40,003 nucleotides of DNA from Micromonospora inaquosa (lineage in GTDB: Bacteria > Actinomycetota > Actinomycetes > Mycobacteriales > Micromonosporaceae): the NCBI RefSeq assembly GCF_003857055.1, contig NZ_QGSZ01000248.1:1-40003 (forward strand), in the 5' to 3' direction. The translations under genes and the position numbers were made by a program. Within the stretch, counting starts at the first letter, position 1, and each line of letters opens with the position of its first letter. Shown in pieces: positions 24,091 to 33,254 of this stretch. Under the pieces are notes generated by a model, which did not search any database, was not told where the DNA came from, and saw nothing but the letters and a program-made list of their open reading frames with translations.

Positions 24091-24825
24091 GTGTCCGCAC
24101 CGCTGTTCCTGGTCGAGGCGTTGCCCACCGGCGCCGCGCTGACCCTGGACGGCCCGGAGGGGCACCACGCCGCCACCGTGCAGCGACTGCGCGTCGGCGA
24201 GGAACTGCTGCTCGCCGACGGCCGGGGTGGCACGGCCGCCGCCGTGGTCACGGCCGTCGGCCGGGGCAGCCTTGAGGTCACCGTCACCTCCCGGGGGTAC
24301 GCGGACGCGCCCGTACCCCGGCTGGTGACCGTGCAGGGCATCGCCAAGGGCGACCGGGGTGAGCTGGCCGTGCAGGCGATGACCGAGGTCGGGGTGGACG
24401 AGATCGTGCCCTGGGCGGCATCGCGTTCGGTGGCCCAGTGGCGCGGCGACCGGGGCGTACGCGCCCGGGAGAAGTGGGTGGCCACCGCGCGGGAGGCGGC
24501 CAAGCAGGCCCGCCGCCCGTGGCTGCCGGTGGTGGCCGGTGCGCCGGACGAGTCCACCGCGACGGTGGCCCGCCGGATCGCCGGTGCCGCCGCCGGGTTC
24601 GTGCTGCACGAGGAGGCCGAGGAACGGCTCACCACCGCCGAGCTGCCCTCCGCCGGTGAGATCGTGCTGGTGGTCGGTCCGGAGGGTGGCATCGCCCCGG
24701 CCGAGCTGACCTCCTTCGCCGAGGCCGGCGGGCGACCCGTACGCCTCGGGCCGGCCGTGCTGCGCACCTCCACCGCCGGGGTGGCGGCCCTCAGTGTGCT
24801 CGCCACCCGGCTCGGCCGCTGGTAG
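24091..24825 (+). CDS. rsmE: 16S rRNA (uracil1498-N3)-methyltransferase RsmE
   Basis: RsmE methylates U1498 of 16S rRNA near the decoding site, using S-adenosylmethionine. The 244-residue SPOUT-family protein has an N-terminal PUA-like part (EGHHAATVQRLRVGEELLL), the conserved IAKGDRGELAVQAMTEVGVD and REAAKQARRPWLP, and the knot motif VGPEGGIAPAEL (195-206). GTG 24091 begins one base after the dnaJ stop. It closes the hrcA-dnaJ-rsmE unit. The next gene is convergent, 48 bp away, with no clear terminator. Confidence 0.93.
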   Translation: MSAPLFLVEALPTGAALTLDGPEGHHAATVQRLRVGEELLLADGRGGTAAAVVTAVGRGSLEVTVTSRGYADAPVPRLVTVQGIAKGDRGELAVQAMTEVGVDEIVPWAASRSVAQWRGDRGVRAREKWVATAREAAKQARRPWLPVVAGAPDESTATVARRIAGAAAGFVLHEEAEERLTTAELPSAGEIVLVVGPEGGIAPAELTSFAEAGGRPVRLGPAVLRTSTAGVAALSVLATRLGRW

Positions 24826-24873
24826 TCCGACCGCTCGGGACCGGCTCCGTGCGCCGACCCGCAGCCCTCTGGG

Positions 24874-25644
24874 TCAGCTGCGCAGGTAGGAGGCGCCGTT
24901 GAGGTCGACGATCGTGCCGGAGGTCCACTCGGCCTGCGGCGAGGCCAGCCAGTGCACGGCGGCGGCGATCTCCTCCGGTTTGCCCACCCGGTCGAACGGG
25001 CTCTGCGCCCGGATCGCCGCGCCCTCCTCACCGCGCAGGTACTCGGTGACCATGTCGGTCGCCACGAAGCCCGGCGCGACGGTGGCGACCGCGATGCCGT
25101 ACGGCGCGAGCGCCACGGCGAGGGACTGACCCAGCGCGTTCAGCCCCGCCTTGCTGGCGCCGTACGCCGGCTGGTGCGGTTCGCCGCGGAACGCGCCACG
25201 GGACGAGACGTTGACGATCCGCCCGCCGCGTTCGCGCATGTGCTGGGCGGCGCACCAGATGACGTTGCCGGCACCGGTCAGGTTGGTGTCCAACACCTGC
25301 CGCCAGCGCTGCTGCCACTCCTCGTACGAGGCGCCGAAGATCGGGTGCGGGTCGTCGCGGTCGCCGTACGTCCCGGCGTTGTTGACCAGCACGTCCAGTC
25401 CGCCGAGCAGCTCGGCGGCCCGGTCGACCATGACCCGGACCGCGTCCGGATCGGTGAGGTCGGCGCGGACCACCACGTGCCCCGCGCCGGGTAGCCGCGC
25501 GCGCAGTTGCTCGGCCGCGTCGGCCGAGTCGCGGTGGTGGATGGCCACCCGGTCCCCGCTGGCCGCGAACGCCTCCGCCACCGCACGGCCGATGCCACGC
25601 GAAGCCCCGGTCACGAGTACCGCCCGATCCGTCATGCCGGCCAT
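24874..25644 (-). CDS. SDR family oxidoreductase (classical)
   Basis: This 256-residue short-chain dehydrogenase resembles FabG-type 3-oxoacyl reductases. It has TGASRGIG, NNAG, NVSS and YGASK in the correct order and spacing, so the tetrad is complete, unlike the SDR at 18088. The NADPH preference is suggested by the basic residues HHRDS after the second strand. The start is ATG 25644 or ATG 25635, three codons later. It lies between rsmE and the HIT gene, a position not conserved in other actinobacterial blocks I know. Its start is divergent from HIT, 38 bp away. Confidence 0.9.
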   Translation of the reverse strand: MAGMTDRAVLVTGASRGIGRAVAEAFAASGDRVAIHHRDSADAAEQLRARLPGAGHVVVRADLTDPDAVRVMVDRAAELLGGLDVLVNNAGTYGDRDDPHPIFGASYEEWQQRWRQVLDTNLTGAGNVIWCAAQHMRERGGRIVNVSSRGAFRGEPHQPAYGASKAGLNALGQSLAVALAPYGIAVATVAPGFVATDMVTEYLRGEEGAAIRAQSPFDRVGKPEEIAAAVHWLASPQAEWTSGTIVDLNGASYLRS

Positions 25645-25670
25645 CCTGCCTCAGCCGTACCTTCCCTCCT

Positions 25671-25682
25671 TACACTGCCCCG
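25671..25682 (+). promoter_or_regulatory. -10 box giving a leaderless HIT transcript
   Basis: TACACT at 25671-25676 ends six bases before the ATG at 25683, the usual distance for a transcript starting at the start codon. No ribosome-binding site is present. Confidence 0.6.
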
Positions 25683-26042
25683 ATGGGATCCGACTGCCTG
25701 TTCTGCCGCATCGTCGCCGGGGAGATCCCGGCCACCGTGGTCCGGGAGACCGACACCACGCTCGCCTTCCGCGACATCGACCCGAAGGCGCCGGTGCACG
25801 TCCTGGTCATTCCGAAGGAGCACTACGCCGACGTCGCCACGCTCGCCCAGGGTGACCCGGCGCTGGCCGCGGACGTGCTGGCGACCTCCGCCGCCGTGGC
25901 CGAGGACGAGGGCCTGCTCGGCGACGGTTTCCGGTTGATGTTCAACACCGGCGCGTACGGCGGGCAGGAGGTGTTCCACGTGCACGCGCACCTGCTCGGT
26001 GGTGCGCCGCTCGGCCCGATGCTCGCCCGGAACCTCGCGTGA
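25683..26042 (+). CDS. HIT family nucleotide-binding hydrolase
   Basis: The 119-residue protein is a histidine-triad hydrolase of the HINT class, which cleaves phosphoramidate or AMP-conjugated substrates. It shows the typical start DCLFCRIVAGEIPATVV, VLVIPKEHY in the middle and HVHAHL with His99, His101 and His103. The length is normal. It starts at ATG 25683, right after a TACACT box. The stop codon merges with the GAGCGAGCGC repeat that follows. It sits between rsmE and phoH in the conserved block. Confidence 0.95.
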   Translation: MGSDCLFCRIVAGEIPATVVRETDTTLAFRDIDPKAPVHVLVIPKEHYADVATLAQGDPALAADVLATSAAVAEDEGLLGDGFRLMFNTGAYGGQEVFHVHAHLLGGAPLGPMLARNLA

Positions 26043-26118
26043 GCGAGCGCAGCGAGCGAACCAGCAGGCTCGGTACCGCGGCGGTTCGCGCCGGCGCGAA
26101 GCGAAGCGGAGCGGGGGC
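26041..26118. repeat. GC-rich repeat element with 16-bp palindrome after the HIT gene
   Basis: The HIT stop codon is followed by GAGCGAGCGCAGCGAGCGAA (26041-26060), a sequence of a kind I recall as frequent between genes of high-GC actinobacteria. The perfect palindrome TTCGCGCCGGCGCGAA occupies 26085-26100. Only one copy is visible in this window, so a repeat family is inferred. Confidence 0.55.
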
Positions 26119-27516
26119 GTGACCGCCGGTTCGGCAGCCGACCCTCGGGTCGATGAGCGCCTGGGTCGCCTCGTCCGCACGGTGCAGGCCGAAGCTCGGG
26201 TGCCGGCGGTGTCGGCGGCGCTGCACCGGGCCGACCGACCGCTCTGGAGCTGCACCGTCGGCGAGACCGGCACCGACAGCCCGCTGGGGTCGGGCACCCA
26301 GTTCCGGATCGGCTCGGTCACCAAGACGTTCACCGCGGTGCTGGTCCTGCAGTGCCGCGACGACGGGCTGCTGGACCTGGACGACCCGGTGGGCCGGCAC
26401 CTGAACCTTCCGGCGCACGGCGAGCTGACCGTACGCCGGTTGCTGTCGCACACCGCTGGTCTGCAACGCGAGCCGTTCGGCGATGTCTGGGACAGCCTGC
26501 GCGCACCGGGCACCGACCAACTGGTCGCCGAGTTGGACCGGGCCGAGCGGGTGCTGCCGACCGGGCGCCGGTTCCACTACTCGAACCTGGGTCTGGCCGT
26601 GCTCGGCCAACTCGTGGCCCGGCTCCGGGGCGAAAGTTGGGCGCAGGCCCTCACCGAGCGGATCCTGACGCCGCTGGGGCTGACCGACACCACGGTGACC
26701 CCACGGCCGACGGCGGCCACCGGGTTCCTGGTCGACGCGTACTCCGACGAGGCGCACCCGGAACCGCCGACCGACTTCGGCGCGGTCGGCCCGGCCGCCC
26801 AGCTGTGGAGCACCGCGACCGACATGGCCCGCTGGGCGGCGTTCCTGGCCGACCCGGCGGCGCTGGACCCGGCCGGCGCGGTCCTCGCCCCGGCCACCCT
26901 GGACGAGATGCGTTGGCCGTTGACCACCACCGACGAGACGCTCTGGGGGGCGGGCTTCGGGCTCGGGCTGATCCTGATCCCGCAGGGGGAGCGGGTGATG
27001 CACGTGGGGCACGACGGGGCGATGCCCGGTTTCCTCGCCGGGGTGTACGGCCGTCGCGGCGGTGACGGCACGGCCGGCGCGATGGGCGCCGCGGTGCTCG
27101 GCTCGTCCGGCACCGCGAGTGAACTGCTCGACCTGCCGCACCGGCTGCTCGCCGCGGCGGTCGAGCACGACCCGGCCGAGATCGAGCCCTGGCGGCCTGG
27201 TGCGCCCGCGCCGGCGGCCCTGCGAGGTCTGCTCGGCCGCTGGTGGGGTGAGGGCTCCGAGTACGTCTTCTCCTGGCACGACGGCACGTTGCGGGCGCGC
27301 GGGGCCGCTGACCCGGCCGGACGACCGCCGGCGATCTTCACCCCGGTGGCGGACCAGCCGGACGTGTTCCGGGTGGTCTCCGGTCGGGAGGCCGGTGAGC
27401 TGTTGCGGCTGACCCGGGACGAGGCCGGCGTGGTGGTCCGGATGCACTGGGCGACGTACCGGTTCACCCGCCACCAGGAGACCTTCGACCGGTACGACTT
27501 CCGGGCCGGGAGTTGA
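26119..27516 (+). CDS. Serine hydrolase of the beta-lactamase/penicillin-binding protein class C-like family
   Basis: The 465-residue protein belongs to the serine beta-lactamase-like family that includes esterases and DD-peptidases. It has SVTK (nucleophile Ser66, Lys69), YSN (154-156) and HDG near residue 302 (MHVGHDGAMPGF), the three motifs of class C-like enzymes. No signal peptide is evident, so a cytoplasmic esterase or amidohydrolase role is as likely as a cell-wall one. A C-terminal domain of about 110 residues (LLGRWWGEGSEYVFSWHDGT) resembles the beta-barrel extension of such esterases. GTG 26119 is the start. Confidence 0.88.
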   Translation: MTAGSAADPRVDERLGRLVRTVQAEARVPAVSAALHRADRPLWSCTVGETGTDSPLGSGTQFRIGSVTKTFTAVLVLQCRDDGLLDLDDPVGRHLNLPAHGELTVRRLLSHTAGLQREPFGDVWDSLRAPGTDQLVAELDRAERVLPTGRRFHYSNLGLAVLGQLVARLRGESWAQALTERILTPLGLTDTTVTPRPTAATGFLVDAYSDEAHPEPPTDFGAVGPAAQLWSTATDMARWAAFLADPAALDPAGAVLAPATLDEMRWPLTTTDETLWGAGFGLGLILIPQGERVMHVGHDGAMPGFLAGVYGRRGGDGTAGAMGAAVLGSSGTASELLDLPHRLLAAAVEHDPAEIEPWRPGAPAPAALRGLLGRWWGEGSEYVFSWHDGTLRARGAADPAGRPPAIFTPVADQPDVFRVVSGREAGELLRLTRDEAGVVVRMHWATYRFTRHQETFDRYDFRAGS

Positions 27517-27561
27517 TCGCGGCCAGCGGAAATGGGCGCGATGCGGCCCGTGTTGAACCGA

Positions 27562-27567
27562 TACGAT
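27562..27567 (+). promoter_or_regulatory. Possible -10 box of the phoH-era unit
   Basis: TACGAT at 27562-27567 resembles a -10 element. No matching -35 box was found. It lies 54 bp before the phoH start. Confidence 0.4.
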
Positions 27568-27620
27568 GGGTGTAACGTCCGCACGCCAGGCCAGCAGGCC
27601 GGCGCCGAGATCGAGAGCAG

Positions 27621-28706
27621 GTGGCGCAGGGCCCTTCGGCCCGACCTATGACCGGCACCCCACCTCCCGGCCCGCCCCGGGTGCAGACCAGGATCACCGT
27701 GCCCGACCCCAAGATCATGGTCAATCTGCTCGGCGCTGGCGACGAGATCCTTCGACTCGTCGAACGCTCGGTCAACAGTGACGTGCACGTCCGCGGCAAC
27801 GAGATCACCATCACCGGTGACCCTGCGGACAACGCCCTCGCCGAGCGGGTCTTCAGCGAGCTCCTCGAACTGATCGAGAAAGGCGAGACCCTGACCACTG
27901 ACGCCGTCCGGCGTACCGTCGGCATGCTCGAGCAGGGCAGTGCCGAGCGGCCCGCCGAGGTCCTGACACTCAACATCCTCTCCCGGCGCGGGCGCACCAT
28001 CCGCCCCAAGACTCTCGGGCAGAAGAAGTACGTCGACGCGATCGACACCCACACCATCGTCTTCGGCATCGGCCCGGCCGGCACCGGAAAGACCTACCTG
28101 GCGATGGCGAAGGCCGTCCAGGCGTTGCAGGCCAAGCAGGTCAACCGGATCATCCTCACCCGGCCGGCGGTCGAGGCGGGCGAGCGACTGGGCTTCCTGC
28201 CCGGCACGCTCAACGAGAAGATCGACCCGTACCTTCGGCCGCTCTACGACGCCCTGCACGACATGCTCGACCCGGAGACGATCCCGAAGCTGATGGCCGC
28301 CGGCACGATCGAGGTCGCCCCGCTGGCCTACATGCGGGGTCGTACGCTCAACGACGCGTTCATCATCCTGGACGAGGCGCAGAACACCACGCCCGAGCAG
28401 ATGAAGATGTTCCTCACCCGGCTCGGCTTCAACTCCAAGATCGTCGTGACCGGTGACATCACCCAGGTGGACCTTCCCGGCGGGACGAGCAGCGGCCTGC
28501 GGGTCGTCCGGGAGATCCTGGAAAACGTCGATGACGTGCACTTCTCGCAGTTGTCCAGCTCCGACGTGGTCCGCCACCAGCTGGTCGGGGAGATCGTCGA
28601 CGCGTACGCCCGCTGGGACGCCGAGCGGGAGAATCAGCAGGCGCAGGGCGTTCACGCCGTGCCTGGGCGACCCGCCCAGGGCGGCCGGGCCGGCCGCCGC
28701 CGCTAA
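27621..28706 (+). CDS. PhoH family ATPase (PhoH-like)
   Basis: PhoH-like ATPases resemble the nucleotide-binding part of RNA helicases and are often encoded with YbeY. The 361-residue product has an N-terminal KH-like region (about 20-110), Walker A GPAGTGKT (151-158), the [18 protein letters not shown] block and Walker B IILDEAQN (247-254). The C-terminus is basic ([13 protein letters not shown]), fitting RNA contact. The start is GTG 27621 or ATG 27648; the conserved part begins after both. It precedes ybeY, 15 bp away. Confidence 0.92.
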   Translation: MAQGPSARPMTGTPPPGPPRVQTRITVPDPKIMVNLLGAGDEILRLVERSVNSDVHVRGNEITITGDPADNALAERVFSELLELIEKGETLTTDAVRRTVGMLEQGSAERPAEVLTLNILSRRGRTIRPKTLGQKKYVDAIDTHTIVFGIGPAGTGKTYLAMAKAVQALQAKQVNRIILTRPAVEAGERLGFLPGTLNEKIDPYLRPLYDALHDMLDPETIPKLMAAGTIEVAPLAYMRGRTLNDAFIILDEAQNTTPEQMKMFLTRLGFNSKIVVTGDITQVDLPGGTSSGLRVVREILENVDDVHFSQLSSSDVVRHQLVGEIVDAYARWDAERENQQAQGVHAVPGRPAQGGRAGRRR

Positions 28707-28721
28707 AGCAGAGGAAAGCAG

Positions 28722-29195
28722 TTGTCCATCGAGATCGCCAACGAGTCCGGTGTCGACGTCGACACCGACGCCGTGCTCGCCGTCGCCCGGCACGCCCTCG
28801 ACGAGATGGGGGTCAATCCCCTCGCCGAGCTGTCAGTGCTGCTGGTCGACATCGACTACATGACCGAGCTGAACCACCGCTGGATGGGTGGCGACGGCCC
28901 GACCGACGTGCTCGCCTTCCCCATGGACGAGGGCAGCGTCGACCACGGCCCGGGTGAGTCCGCTCCGGCCGGCGGCGAGCCCGCCCTGCTCGGCGACATC
29001 GTGCTCTGCCCCGAGGTGGCGGCCAAACAGGCGGCGACCGCCGGGCACGCGCCGGCCGACGAGCTGCACCTGCTCACCGTGCACGGGGTGCTGCACCTGC
29101 TCGGTTACGACCATGCCGAGCCGGAGGAGGAGCGGGAGATGTTCGCACTCCAGGCTCGGCTGCTGGCGAGCTGGCGGTCGACCCGCACCCAGTGA
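28722..29195 (+). CDS. ybeY: Endoribonuclease YbeY
   Basis: YbeY is a zinc-dependent endoribonuclease needed for 16S rRNA 3'-end processing and ribosome quality control. The 157-residue protein carries the signature [11 protein letters not shown] (121-131), whose His121, His125 and His131 bind zinc. The start is a TTG at 28722, supported by GAGGAAAG seven bases upstream and by the product beginning SIEIANESG. The stop overlaps the next gene's GTG start by four bases, so coupling is likely. It follows phoH, as in most bacteria. Confidence 0.94.
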   Translation: MSIEIANESGVDVDTDAVLAVARHALDEMGVNPLAELSVLLVDIDYMTELNHRWMGGDGPTDVLAFPMDEGSVDHGPGESAPAGGEPALLGDIVLCPEVAAKQAATAGHAPADELHLLTVHGVLHLLGYDHAEPEEEREMFALQARLLASWRSTRTQ

Positions 29196-30595
29196 TGTCG
29201 ACTTCTCCGTTACTGGCGGCCGGCGCCACCGCCGGCCTTCCCGACTTCCAGCTGATCGTCTTCGCGGCCGGCCTGGTGGTGTTGGCCGGCCTGATCGCGA
29301 TGACCGAGGCGGCCCTCGCCGCCGTGTCACCGGCCCGAGCCGCCGAGTTGGCCCGCGACGGGGTGCGCGGCGCCCGCACCCTCCAGGTCGTCGCCGGCGA
29401 CGTCGTCCGGCACCTCAACCTGCTCCTGCTGTTGCGGCTGCTCGCCGAGCTGACCGCCACCACACTGGTGGCGCTCGTGGCGGTGGACAGCTTCGGCGCC
29501 GGCTGGTGGGCGGCGCTGGTGACCGCCGGCGCGATGACCGTGGTCAGCTTCGTGGTGGTGGGCGTCGCCCCGCGCACCATCGGCCGGCAGCACGCCTACG
29601 CGGTGGGTCGGGCGGTGGCGCCGCTGGTCCGTTGGCTGGGCCGGGCGCTCAACCCGCTCGCGTCGTTGCTGATCCTGATCGGCAACGCGGTCACCCCGGG
29701 GCGCGGCTTCCGGGAGGGCCCGTTCGCCAGCCAGGTGGAGCTGCGGGAACTGGTCGACCTGGCCGAGCAGCGTGGCGTGGTCGAGCACGGCGAGCGCCAG
29801 ATGATCCACTCCGTCTTCGCGCTCGGTGACACCATCGCCCGTGAGGTGATGGTGCCACGCACGGAGATGGTGTGGATCGAGGAAGGCAAGACGCTCGCCC
29901 AGGCGCTGGCGCTCTTCCTGCGGTCTGGCTTCTCCCGCATCCCGGTGATCGGTGAGAGCGTCGACGACGTGCTGGGTGTGCTCTACCTCAAGGACCTGAT
30001 CCGGCGTTCCCGTGGCGGGGACCCGAGGGCCGAGCAGTTGCCGGTGGCCGAGCTGATGCGCCCGGCGACCTTCGTACCCGAGTCCAAGCCGGTCGACGAC
30101 CTGCTGTCCGAGATGCAGGCCGCCCGCAACCACCTGGTCATCGTGGTCGACGAGTACGGCGGCACCGGCGGCCTGGTCACCATCGAGGACATCCTGGAGG
30201 AGATCGTCGGTGAGATCACCGACGAGTACGATGTCGAGCGCCCGCCCGTCGAACGTCTGGCGGACTCCTCGGTGCGGGTGACCGCTCGGCTGCCGGTGGA
30301 GAATCTCGGCGAGATGTTCGACACCAACCTGCCCACCGACGAGGTGGAGACGGTCGGCGGGCTGCTCGCCCAGTCGCTGGGGCGGGTGCCGATCCCGGGT
30401 GCCGAGGCCGAGGTCGCCGGCCTTCGCCTGGTCGCCGAGGGCACCACCGGGCGGCGCAACCGGATCGACACGGTGCTGGTCAGCCGGGTGGAGCCGGGCC
30501 ATGAGCAGGACACTGCGGGGCGCGGCGAGCACGCCGACCCCGGGGACGACACGGACAACTATCGAGACGACGAGAGGCAACCCGCCGATGCCTGA
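29192..30595 (+). CDS. HlyC/CorC family CBS-domain membrane protein
   Basis: This 467-residue protein has the CNNM/DUF21 transmembrane domain (about residues 20-180, four hydrophobic segments), then two CBS domains (about 200-340, with [12 protein letters not shown] and [22 protein letters not shown]) and the CorC_HlyC domain near 360-440. Family members are linked to magnesium and cobalt efflux; the haemolysin name is historical. Its GTG start overlaps ybeY and its stop overlaps the next ATG by eight bases. The long acidic tail after residue 440 is not conserved in the family as far as I can tell. Confidence 0.92.
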   Translation: MMSTSPLLAAGATAGLPDFQLIVFAAGLVVLAGLIAMTEAALAAVSPARAAELARDGVRGARTLQVVAGDVVRHLNLLLLLRLLAELTATTLVALVAVDSFGAGWWAALVTAGAMTVVSFVVVGVAPRTIGRQHAYAVGRAVAPLVRWLGRALNPLASLLILIGNAVTPGRGFREGPFASQVELRELVDLAEQRGVVEHGERQMIHSVFALGDTIAREVMVPRTEMVWIEEGKTLAQALALFLRSGFSRIPVIGESVDDVLGVLYLKDLIRRSRGGDPRAEQLPVAELMRPATFVPESKPVDDLLSEMQAARNHLVIVVDEYGGTGGLVTIEDILEEIVGEITDEYDVERPPVERLADSSVRVTARLPVENLGEMFDTNLPTDEVETVGGLLAQSLGRVPIPGAEAEVAGLRLVAEGTTGRRNRIDTVLVSRVEPGHEQDTAGRGEHADPGDDTDNYRDDERQPADA

Positions 30596-30974
30596 CACAC
30601 CCGCCGCGCCTGCCGCCCGGCCCACCCCCACCGAGTCGGGCGCGTTGAGCGCCGAGGACGGCAAGCTCGTCGTCCTGGCCCGGGGAGCCCGCGCCCGGGT
30701 CGGTGCCGTGGAGGGCGCCGCGGTCCGCGACCAGGACGGTCGGACGTACGCGGCGGCCAGTGTCGCGCTGCCGTCGTTGACGCTCACCGCGTTGCAGGTG
30801 GCTGTCGCTTCGGCGGTGGCTGCCGGGGCGAGTCGGCTGGAGGCCGCGGTGGTGGTGACCGAGGCGTCGACGCTGGATGGTGCCGGGCACGCGGCGGTGC
30901 GGGACCTCGCGGTTGACGCGCCGGTCCACGTGGCCGCTCCGGACGGCACGGTCCTCGGCACGGTGACCCAGTGA
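30588..30974 (+). CDS. Cytidine-deaminase-like protein lacking all zinc ligands
   Basis: The 128-residue product sits where cytidine deaminase (cdd) lies in many bacteria, between the CBS protein and era. Its LTALQVAVASAVAAG (66-80) aligns with the cdd stretch LCAERVAVxxAVxxG: Cys becomes Thr67 and the catalytic Glu becomes Leu69. Its LDGAGHAAVRDL (96-107) lines up with PCGACRQVL: both Cys become Asp97 and Gly100. All three zinc ligands and the proton shuttle are therefore gone, so deaminase activity is very unlikely. Rv2365c occupies the same place in Mycobacterium tuberculosis. It overlaps the previous gene by eight bases and era by four. Confidence 0.75.
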   Translation: MPDTPAAPAARPTPTESGALSAEDGKLVVLARGARARVGAVEGAAVRDQDGRTYAAASVALPSLTLTALQVAVASAVAAGASRLEAAVVVTEASTLDGAGHAAVRDLAVDAPVHVAAPDGTVLGTVTQ

Positions 30975-31876
30975 GCCCGGTGCAGGATCCCCAGGCCCGA
31001 CCGTACCGGGCCGGGTTCGGCTGCTTCGTCGGTCGTCCCAACGCCGGCAAGTCGACGCTGACGAATGCCATCGTCGGCACCAAGATCGCCATCACGTCGA
31101 ACAAGCCGCAGACCACCCGGCACGTCATCCGGGCGGTGCTGCACCGCCCGGAGTCGCAGCTGGTCCTCGTCGACACGCCGGGCCTGCACCGTCCCCGTAC
31201 GCTGCTCGGCGAACGTCTCAACGACCTGGTCCGGTCCACCTGGACCGAGGTCGACGTGATCGGTTTGTGCATCCCGGCCGACGAGCCGGTGGGGCGCGGT
31301 GACCGGTTCATCACCGGTGAGCTGGCCGAGTTGAAGGCGACAGTGCTGGCGGTCGTCACGAAGACCGACCTGGTAGACAAGCGCCGCCTGGCGGAGCAGC
31401 TGCTCGCGGTGAGCCAGATGGGCGAGTTCGCCGAGATCGTGCCGGTGAGCGCGGTGTCCGGGCACCAGGTGGACACCCTCGTCGACGTGATGACCAAATA
31501 TCTGCCGCCGTCGCCGCAGCTCTACCCGGACGACATGCTCACCGACGATCCCGAGCAGGTTCTCGTCGCGGAGCTGATCCGGGAGGCCGCCCTGGAGGGG
31601 GTCCGCGACGAGCTGCCGCACTCCATCGCCGTGGTGGTGGAGGAGATGATCCCCGAGGGTCAGGTCATGAAGATCTACGCCGACCTGTACGTGGAGCGGC
31701 CCAGCCAGAAGGCCATCGTGCTCGGGCACAAGGCGAGCCGGCTCAAGGAGGTCGGCACCACCGCCCGCAAGCAGATCGAGGAACTGCTCGGCAGCCGGGT
31801 CTACCTCGACCTGCACGTGCGCGTCGCGAAGGACTGGCAGCGCGACCCGAAGCAGCTGCGCAAGCTGGGCTTCTGA
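30971..31876 (+). CDS. era: GTPase Era
   Basis: Era is an essential GTPase that binds the 3' end of 16S rRNA during 30S maturation. The 301-residue protein has G1 GRPNAGKS (21-28), G3 DTPG (68-71), G4 TKTD (130-133) and a C-terminal KH domain with GHKASRLKEVG. The GTG start overlaps the previous gene's stop by four bases (GTGA). It completes the phoH-ybeY-CBS-cdd-like-era unit; a GC-rich hairpin follows. In most actinobacteria recO comes next, but here two accessory genes intervene. Confidence 0.97.
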   Translation: MSPVQDPQARPYRAGFGCFVGRPNAGKSTLTNAIVGTKIAITSNKPQTTRHVIRAVLHRPESQLVLVDTPGLHRPRTLLGERLNDLVRSTWTEVDVIGLCIPADEPVGRGDRFITGELAELKATVLAVVTKTDLVDKRRLAEQLLAVSQMGEFAEIVPVSAVSGHQVDTLVDVMTKYLPPSPQLYPDDMLTDDPEQVLVAELIREAALEGVRDELPHSIAVVVEEMIPEGQVMKIYADLYVERPSQKAIVLGHKASRLKEVGTTARKQIEELLGSRVYLDLHVRVAKDWQRDPKQLRKLGF

Positions 31877-31883
31877 TCCACCA

Positions 31884-31919
31884 GCACCGACCGGCCGGGT
31901 GATCCGGTCCGGTCGGTGC
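31884..31919 (+). terminator. Terminator-like hairpin after era
   Basis: The 11-bp stem GCACCGACCGG at 31884-31894 pairs with CCGGTCGGTGC at 31909-31919, with a 14-base loop. It lies eight bases after the era stop; no T-tract is present. Confidence 0.65.
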
Positions 31920-32129
31920 GGGTGGGGCACCGCCGGCCGGGAGGGTGGGATCGGCCCGTCACTGGGCTTGCGGGGGCCGGCCGAGCCGACGGCAATCGTC
32001 GTCACCCGTGATCGTCTTCGGTCAGCTGGGTGGAAAGACTCACGTTTGGTCGGGGTGGTGGCCGTTTCGCGCGGGCACCGCGCAGGGTAGGGGAGTTACG
32101 CCCCGATCCCCCGACCCAGATGCAGGCTG

Positions 32130-33254
32130 ATGCGCAACCGGTATCTCGATCTGCTCCGTTTCCTGGCCATCGTTCGAGTTGTCGTCTACCACGTCACCGG
32201 GTGGGCGACCCTCACCCTCGTCTTCCCCGCCATGTCGGTGATGTTCGCGCTGGCCGGGTCGCTGATGGCCGCGTCGCTGACCCGGTCCGGGCCGGCGGCG
32301 GTCGGGCGGCGGCTGCGGCGGCTGCTGCCGTCGTTGTGGGTGCTCGCGGTGGTCTTCGTGCCGGCCATGTTGCTCAGCGGGATGCCGATGAGCCCTCGGG
32401 TGCTGCTGTGGCTGTTCCCGATCGCCGACCCGCCGGCCAACAATTGGGGCGCCCTGGCGCTGAGCGTCATCTGGTACCTGCGCGACTACCTGTGGTTCGT
32501 GTTCGCCTCACCGGTGGCGTTCTGGCTGTTCCGGCGTGCGCCGCTGCCGACAGTGCTCGCCCCGTATCTGCTGCTGGTGACGATCGAGGTGGGGATCTAC
32601 CCGGCGCCGCCGGTGCTGCGTGAGTTCGGACTCTACTTCGGAGCGTGGCTGCTCGGCTTCGCCCATCACGCCGGGATGCTGCGCCGGCTCTCCGGCCGGT
32701 TGCTGTACCCGCTGGTGTTCGCCCTCGCCGTGGCCGGCGGCGCCTGGATCCTCGGGCATCCCGGGCCGCGCGGATACGACCTCAACGACAACCACCTGGG
32801 CAACGCCCTCTGGTCGGCCGCGTTCATCCTGATCGTGCTGGGTCGGGCACCGGCCGGGATTGCCTGGCTGAGCCGGAGCCGACTGGCCGACCGGGCGGTG
32901 ACCGTGATCAACCGGCGGGCGCTCACCGTCTACCTCTGGCACATGCCGTTCGTGGTGGCGCTCACTCCGCTGGTCGACGTGGTGGGGTGGTCCCACCAGG
33001 ATCCGGTGGGACTGGCCATCCGGGTGCTGCTGGTCTTCGCCCTGGTCGGGTTGGTCACCCTGGCCGTCGGCTGGGTCGAGGACGTTGCCGCCCGCCGCCG
33101 CCCGGAGCTGATCCCCGGTGGGTCGGTGCGGTCCGCCGACGTGGCGGTCCCGCCAGCCGGCGAAGCGGCGGACGGGGCGACCGTGAGACGAGCGGTGGTG
33201 CCGGCGCAGCGGGTGGCCGGGGAGGCAGCCAGCGCCGAGATCAACGCTGGCTGA
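32130..33254 (+). CDS. Acyltransferase family 3 membrane protein
   Basis: The 374-residue protein is an integral membrane acyltransferase of the Acyl_transf_3 type, members of which add acetyl or succinyl groups to sugars or antibiotics at the envelope. About ten hydrophobic segments are visible. The start RNRYLDLLRFLAIVRVVVYH contains the family's conserved Arg (R10) and His (H21). The tail after residue 325 is hydrophilic. The substrate is unknown. It lies between era and recO and overlaps the convergent DUF4097 gene by 14 bp. A ribosome-binding site is not obvious. Confidence 0.85.
   Translation: MRNRYLDLLRFLAIVRVVVYHVTGWATLTLVFPAMSVMFALAGSLMAASLTRSGPAAVGRRLRRLLPSLWVLAVVFVPAMLLSGMPMSPRVLLWLFPIADPPANNWGALALSVIWYLRDYLWFVFASPVAFWLFRRAPLPTVLAPYLLLVTIEVGIYPAPPVLREFGLYFGAWLLGFAHHAGMLRRLSGRLLYPLVFALAVAGGAWILGHPGPRGYDLNDNHLGNALWSAAFILIVLGRAPAGIAWLSRSRLADRAVTVINRRALTVYLWHMPFVVALTPLVDVVGWSHQDPVGLAIRVLLVFALVGLVTLAVGWVEDVAARRRPELIPGGSVRSADVAVPPAGEAADGATVRRAVVPAQRVAGEAASAEINAG

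Noticed and set aside
20994..25031. Very long reverse-strand open frame across hrcA, dnaJ and rsmE
   Set aside because: It is the complementary shadow of high-GC coding genes; only the 3' part (DUF4870) is a real gene.
26577..28793. Reverse-strand open frame opposite the serine hydrolase and phoH
   Set aside because: Forward genes carry catalytic motifs in order; this frame has none.
29327..32005. Long reverse-strand open frame opposite the CBS protein and era
   Set aside because: Product composition is low-complexity His/Arg/Gly-rich, typical of antisense shadows; the forward genes have clear motifs.
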